64,000 nucleotides of DNA, taken from positions 54,276,113 through 54,340,112 of the forward strand of contig OX243811.1 of the NCBI GenBank assembly GCA_945859605.1. The letters are read 5' to 3'. Under the pieces are notes generated by a model. It saw only the letters and a program-made list of their open reading frames with translations. It was not told where the DNA came from and ran no database searches. Each line of letters opens with the position of its first letter. Within the stretch, counting starts at the first letter, position 1. This stretch comes from Lumbricus rubellus (lineage: Eukaryota; Annelida; Clitellata; Crassiclitellata; Lumbricidae). Shown piece by piece: positions 62,401 through 64,000 of this stretch. Position numbers and translations under genes: made by a program.

Positions 62401-63304
62401 GAGAACAGAGGGTATGATAATTCAAATATTTAAGCAGCTTTCCTCCACAGTCCATATGGTATGTCCAATATGTCTCTCTGCCTATATAAAATTTCTCTGC
62501 CTATATAAAACCTGAATTCGCGTAGGAAAACAGACTTCTCAAGGACACATTTCACTTGAAAATTAAAAGAAATCATGGACAACTCTGCATAGCAAAAGCC
62601 AAGTCATTTATTTTTATTTCTCCCAGTGCCACATATTGATGCAAAATTCTTTGTATACCTGTAAGCTTATGGTGATCAATAAAGTGACTAATTACTACTG
62701 GTTTTGCTGCTGCTGCTACTACTACTACTACTACTACTATCAGTCTCTCACTACTGCTGGTGCTGCTACTTCTTCTGCCACTGCTACTACCACTACCACT
62801 ACTACTGTTACTAATATCACTACCACTAGGCCTACTAACATCAGCCCAGTACAGACCCAAGGTGGATAAAATCAAACTTCTGATATCAGGTATCAGTCAA
62901 CAGTATCATTTTTCTTATAAAAGTAGCAGCAATGTTTTGAAAATGTTGAGCTTCTGCCTCGGCATCACAGACCCAAAAGTTGTGCAACCATCGGCGCCTC
63001 TGGCACCATGGTAGCCGCTGTCCACCACCCACTGTGATGGGAATAGAAATGGGATTGAGGTAAAGGTATAACTGCAAAAATAAGAGATAACTTAGTGTGA
63101 TTTTAAAGTCCCTTAGAAAATAAACTCCAATAGCTGTAGGTTGGTTAACGAATTTCCACATAACAAATTGAGACATGAAGAGATATACCATATCTGTTTT
63201 ATGCCTTATGTGTTTTTATTATGGACATTCTGAGAATAGAAAAAACCAACCTGCCATCTGTCATGTGTGATACTGGGAATGTTAGTCAGAACTCTGAATA
63301 GGAT
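56490..63304 (-). CDS. Voltage-sensor-domain protein, TMEM266/HVCN1-like, 5' partial
   Basis: The C-terminal 344 residues of a four-helix voltage sensor; S1 and most of S2 lie beyond the right edge. Exons on the minus strand: 63304-63251, 61489-61351, 60729-60614, 60112-59995, 59422-58989, 57899-57854, 57391-57291, 56516-56490. ILFRVLTNIPSITHDRWQ ends S2 with exactly the 18-residue spacing of HVCN1 before VFD in S3. S4 is SLRLWRVGRI, keeping the three voltage-sensing arginines (LRLWRVAR in HVCN1). A coiled coil follows (EEQLKRAQQKIAVQKMQMER), then a long Ser/Asn/His-rich tail ending SYLSQDGIPMTDL. The second S3 aspartate of proton channels is Tyr, and the VFD-to-S4 spacing is 33 residues as in TMEM266. 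So a TMEM266-like sensor is more likely than a proton channel. The donor at 58989 (CCG|GTACTG) keeps phase; the stronger GTAAGA at 58999 does not, unless a small exon is missing. Confidence 0.8.
56988..57060 (-). mobile_element. LINE 3' end with shared tail
   Basis: On the minus strand LKTVLFSRGWAGSASE-stop is followed by the tail, seen on the plus strand as TTGTATAGCGCCTCTTCAAG and GAAGCGCTCCCG. It lies in the last intron of the voltage-sensor gene. Confidence 0.65.
57459..57537. mobile_element. 79-bp TTAA-bounded MITE, piggyBac-like
   Basis: TTAATCTTTTACTCGTTTGC at the left and AACGGGTAAAGGGTTAA at the right. The left arm has decayed slightly (ATCTTTT for CCCTTT). Same core as 55483-55561, inverted. 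It lies in an intron of the voltage-sensor gene. Confidence 0.8.
57900..58988. other. Intron of the voltage-sensor gene, no exon found
   Basis: If the strong donor at 58999 is the used one, a short exon of length 2 modulo 3 must be hidden here. I looked for one and did not find a convincing candidate. Confidence 0.4.
58668..58735 (-). repeat. SINE/LINE 3' tail fragment
   Basis: The plus strand reads AAAGCGCCCTTCAAGG then GAGACGCTCCCAGTCCACC, matching the tail. The minus strand upstream reads FSWRWTGSVSE, the end of the LINE polymerase. Confidence 0.6.
59735..59880. repeat. Degenerate tandem repeat, GTGC..GGACG units
   Basis: Two ~33-bp units (AGAAGTGCATGGACGACCCT and AGAAGTGCCAGGACGTCCCT) are followed by two looser ones (AAGTGGTAGGACGG, AAGTGCTAGGACGCC). 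Intron of the voltage-sensor gene; function unknown. Confidence 0.6.
61650..61720. repeat. 26-bp minisatellite, 2.7 copies
   Basis: CCATCAGGRTTGGCCTGCAG plus GGTGGT is repeated two full times and once partially, with single-base differences. Confidence 0.9.
62350..62400. repeat. (GACA)n microsatellite
   Basis: Six or more GACA units followed by an imperfect continuation. Confidence 0.9.
62705..62835. repeat. CTA/CTG-rich trinucleotide microsatellite
   Basis: Runs of CTA with interspersed CTG, GCC and TTC triplets. The poly-Ser, poly-Thr and poly-Leu reading frames across it are by-products. Confidence 0.9.
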
Positions 63305-64000
63305 CTGTCAAATCAATAAATAAGAGAATTAAGTCATCATGGTAGAGATTAAATTCAGTGCAATCTATTCAGTATTTGAGTAAGTAAATTTCTTAAAAAC
63401 ATATTATTGGCAAAACACAAGACGTGAAGAACTGCTGCTATTGAAAATTACAAACAGTTTTTTGTAATTTTCTTTCAATCCAGTGTGCAATTGTAACATT
63501 AAAATGTCAGGTAATATTATGTGAAAGCTCCACTGAGAATCATTGTCACTAGGGTAGAAAATGATAATAACTTTGAATTTGATTTGACTCATTTGAACAA
63601 CTGGAGTCATGCAGTGTATGCAATCAATGTAGCATTGAGGATGCTCAATTCATTTACATAAGGTGAATGAGTGAATGATGACTAATGTTCAAGCTAAGCA
63701 ATTATGAAGTTCTAGCGGAAAAATCAATAACAATATTATAAAGGAGCAAAGAATTCAGTGAAAGCAAAAATCAATGTGCTGAATATATATATCAGTCAGA
63801 TGGCTGTGGGTCATTAAGGTTCATGAGATCCCAATGCAGTCTGAATTAAGTGAACTTCTAATCAAAGTCATCACACAAAAAACTATTCAAACGACGTTGC
63901 AAGATAAGATAATTGACCAATTATTTATGTATGTTGTATTGTGTTAGACTACACGTTGCAACCAATGGATATTGTCACATGACTTTATTATTTCATCTTA
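63305..64000. other. Right edge, intron of the voltage-sensor gene
   Basis: AT-rich with no exon found. S1 and the first part of S2 must be encoded further right, outside the window. Confidence 0.45.

Larger units (their letters stand above)
61490..63250. other. S2-S3 intron of the voltage-sensor gene
   Basis: A 1.76-kb intron between the S2 exon and the S3-S4 exon, phase 0. It contains a 26-bp repeat, a GACA run and CTA-rich microsatellites; no coding exon. Confidence 0.55.

Noticed and set aside
62573..62875. Poly-Ser/Val reading frames
   Set aside because: They are translations of the CTA/CTG microsatellite.
62886..63074. Possible exon after a TTTTTGCAG acceptor, reading LYLYLNPISIPITVGGG
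   Set aside because: The S2 exon (63304-63251) joins directly to VFD at 61489 with the exact spacing of HVCN1; adding this segment would break the voltage-sensor fold.
1..64000. CRISPR array, operons, Shine-Dalgarno sites or prophage
   Set aside because: Spliced genes and retroelements show this is animal nuclear DNA; no such bacterial features apply.

Overview
This window is animal (metazoan) nuclear DNA, not bacterial. Coding sequence is broken into short exons with GT-AG (and two GC-AG) introns, the proteins are animal families, and the space between is AT-rich and full of LINE, SINE and MITE remnants. The palindromic octamer TAGGCCTA recurs many times, which I associate loosely with marine deuterostomes such as echinoderms; that placement is a guess, and the sequence only firmly says 'invertebrate-like metazoan'.

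Layout from left to right. 1-6000 holds repeats only: three hAT-like MITEs, a 22-copy minisatellite and LINE debris. About 6000-10062 is AT-rich and probably contains the 3' UTR of the next gene. 10063-33161 (minus strand) is an unconventional myosin-XVIII, MYO18A-like, resolved here into 35 coding exons: PDZ domain, degenerate motor, IQ neck, long coiled coil and acidic tail. 33162-39192 is its upstream region, with a TA-flanked MITE, a tRNA-derived SINE and a 1.4-kb hAT-like element. 39193-42689 (plus) is MPC2, mitochondrial pyruvate carrier subunit 2, in five exons. 45663-48581 (minus) is RPL36A (eL42), five exons, the first coding only the start Met. 50645-53763 (plus) is a 195-residue protein with a BRCT domain that I cannot name. 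56490-63304 (minus, 5' end beyond the window) is a voltage-sensor-domain protein of the HVCN1/TMEM266 group.

The genes do not form one pathway; they look like a random neighbourhood: a cytoskeletal scaffold, a mitochondrial carrier, a ribosomal protein, a nuclear BRCT protein and a membrane voltage sensor. MYO18A and MPC2 are divergent, MPC2 and RPL36A converge, RPL36A and the BRCT gene are divergent, and the BRCT gene and the voltage sensor converge.

The least expected structure is in the repeats. Two copies of a ~300-bp element each carry 37-42 bp perfect inverted arms, yet the outer parts of the arms differ between copies. Three TTAA-bounded elements are all exactly 79 bp. A tRNA-headed SINE shares its 3' tail with a LINE, and the scattered tails nearly all point the same way. 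In MYO18A both partners of the switch I-switch II salt bridge are lost, and two GC-AG introns are needed to keep the reading frame. Exon limits were set by hand from splice sites, reading phase and remembered family alignments; no search was run.
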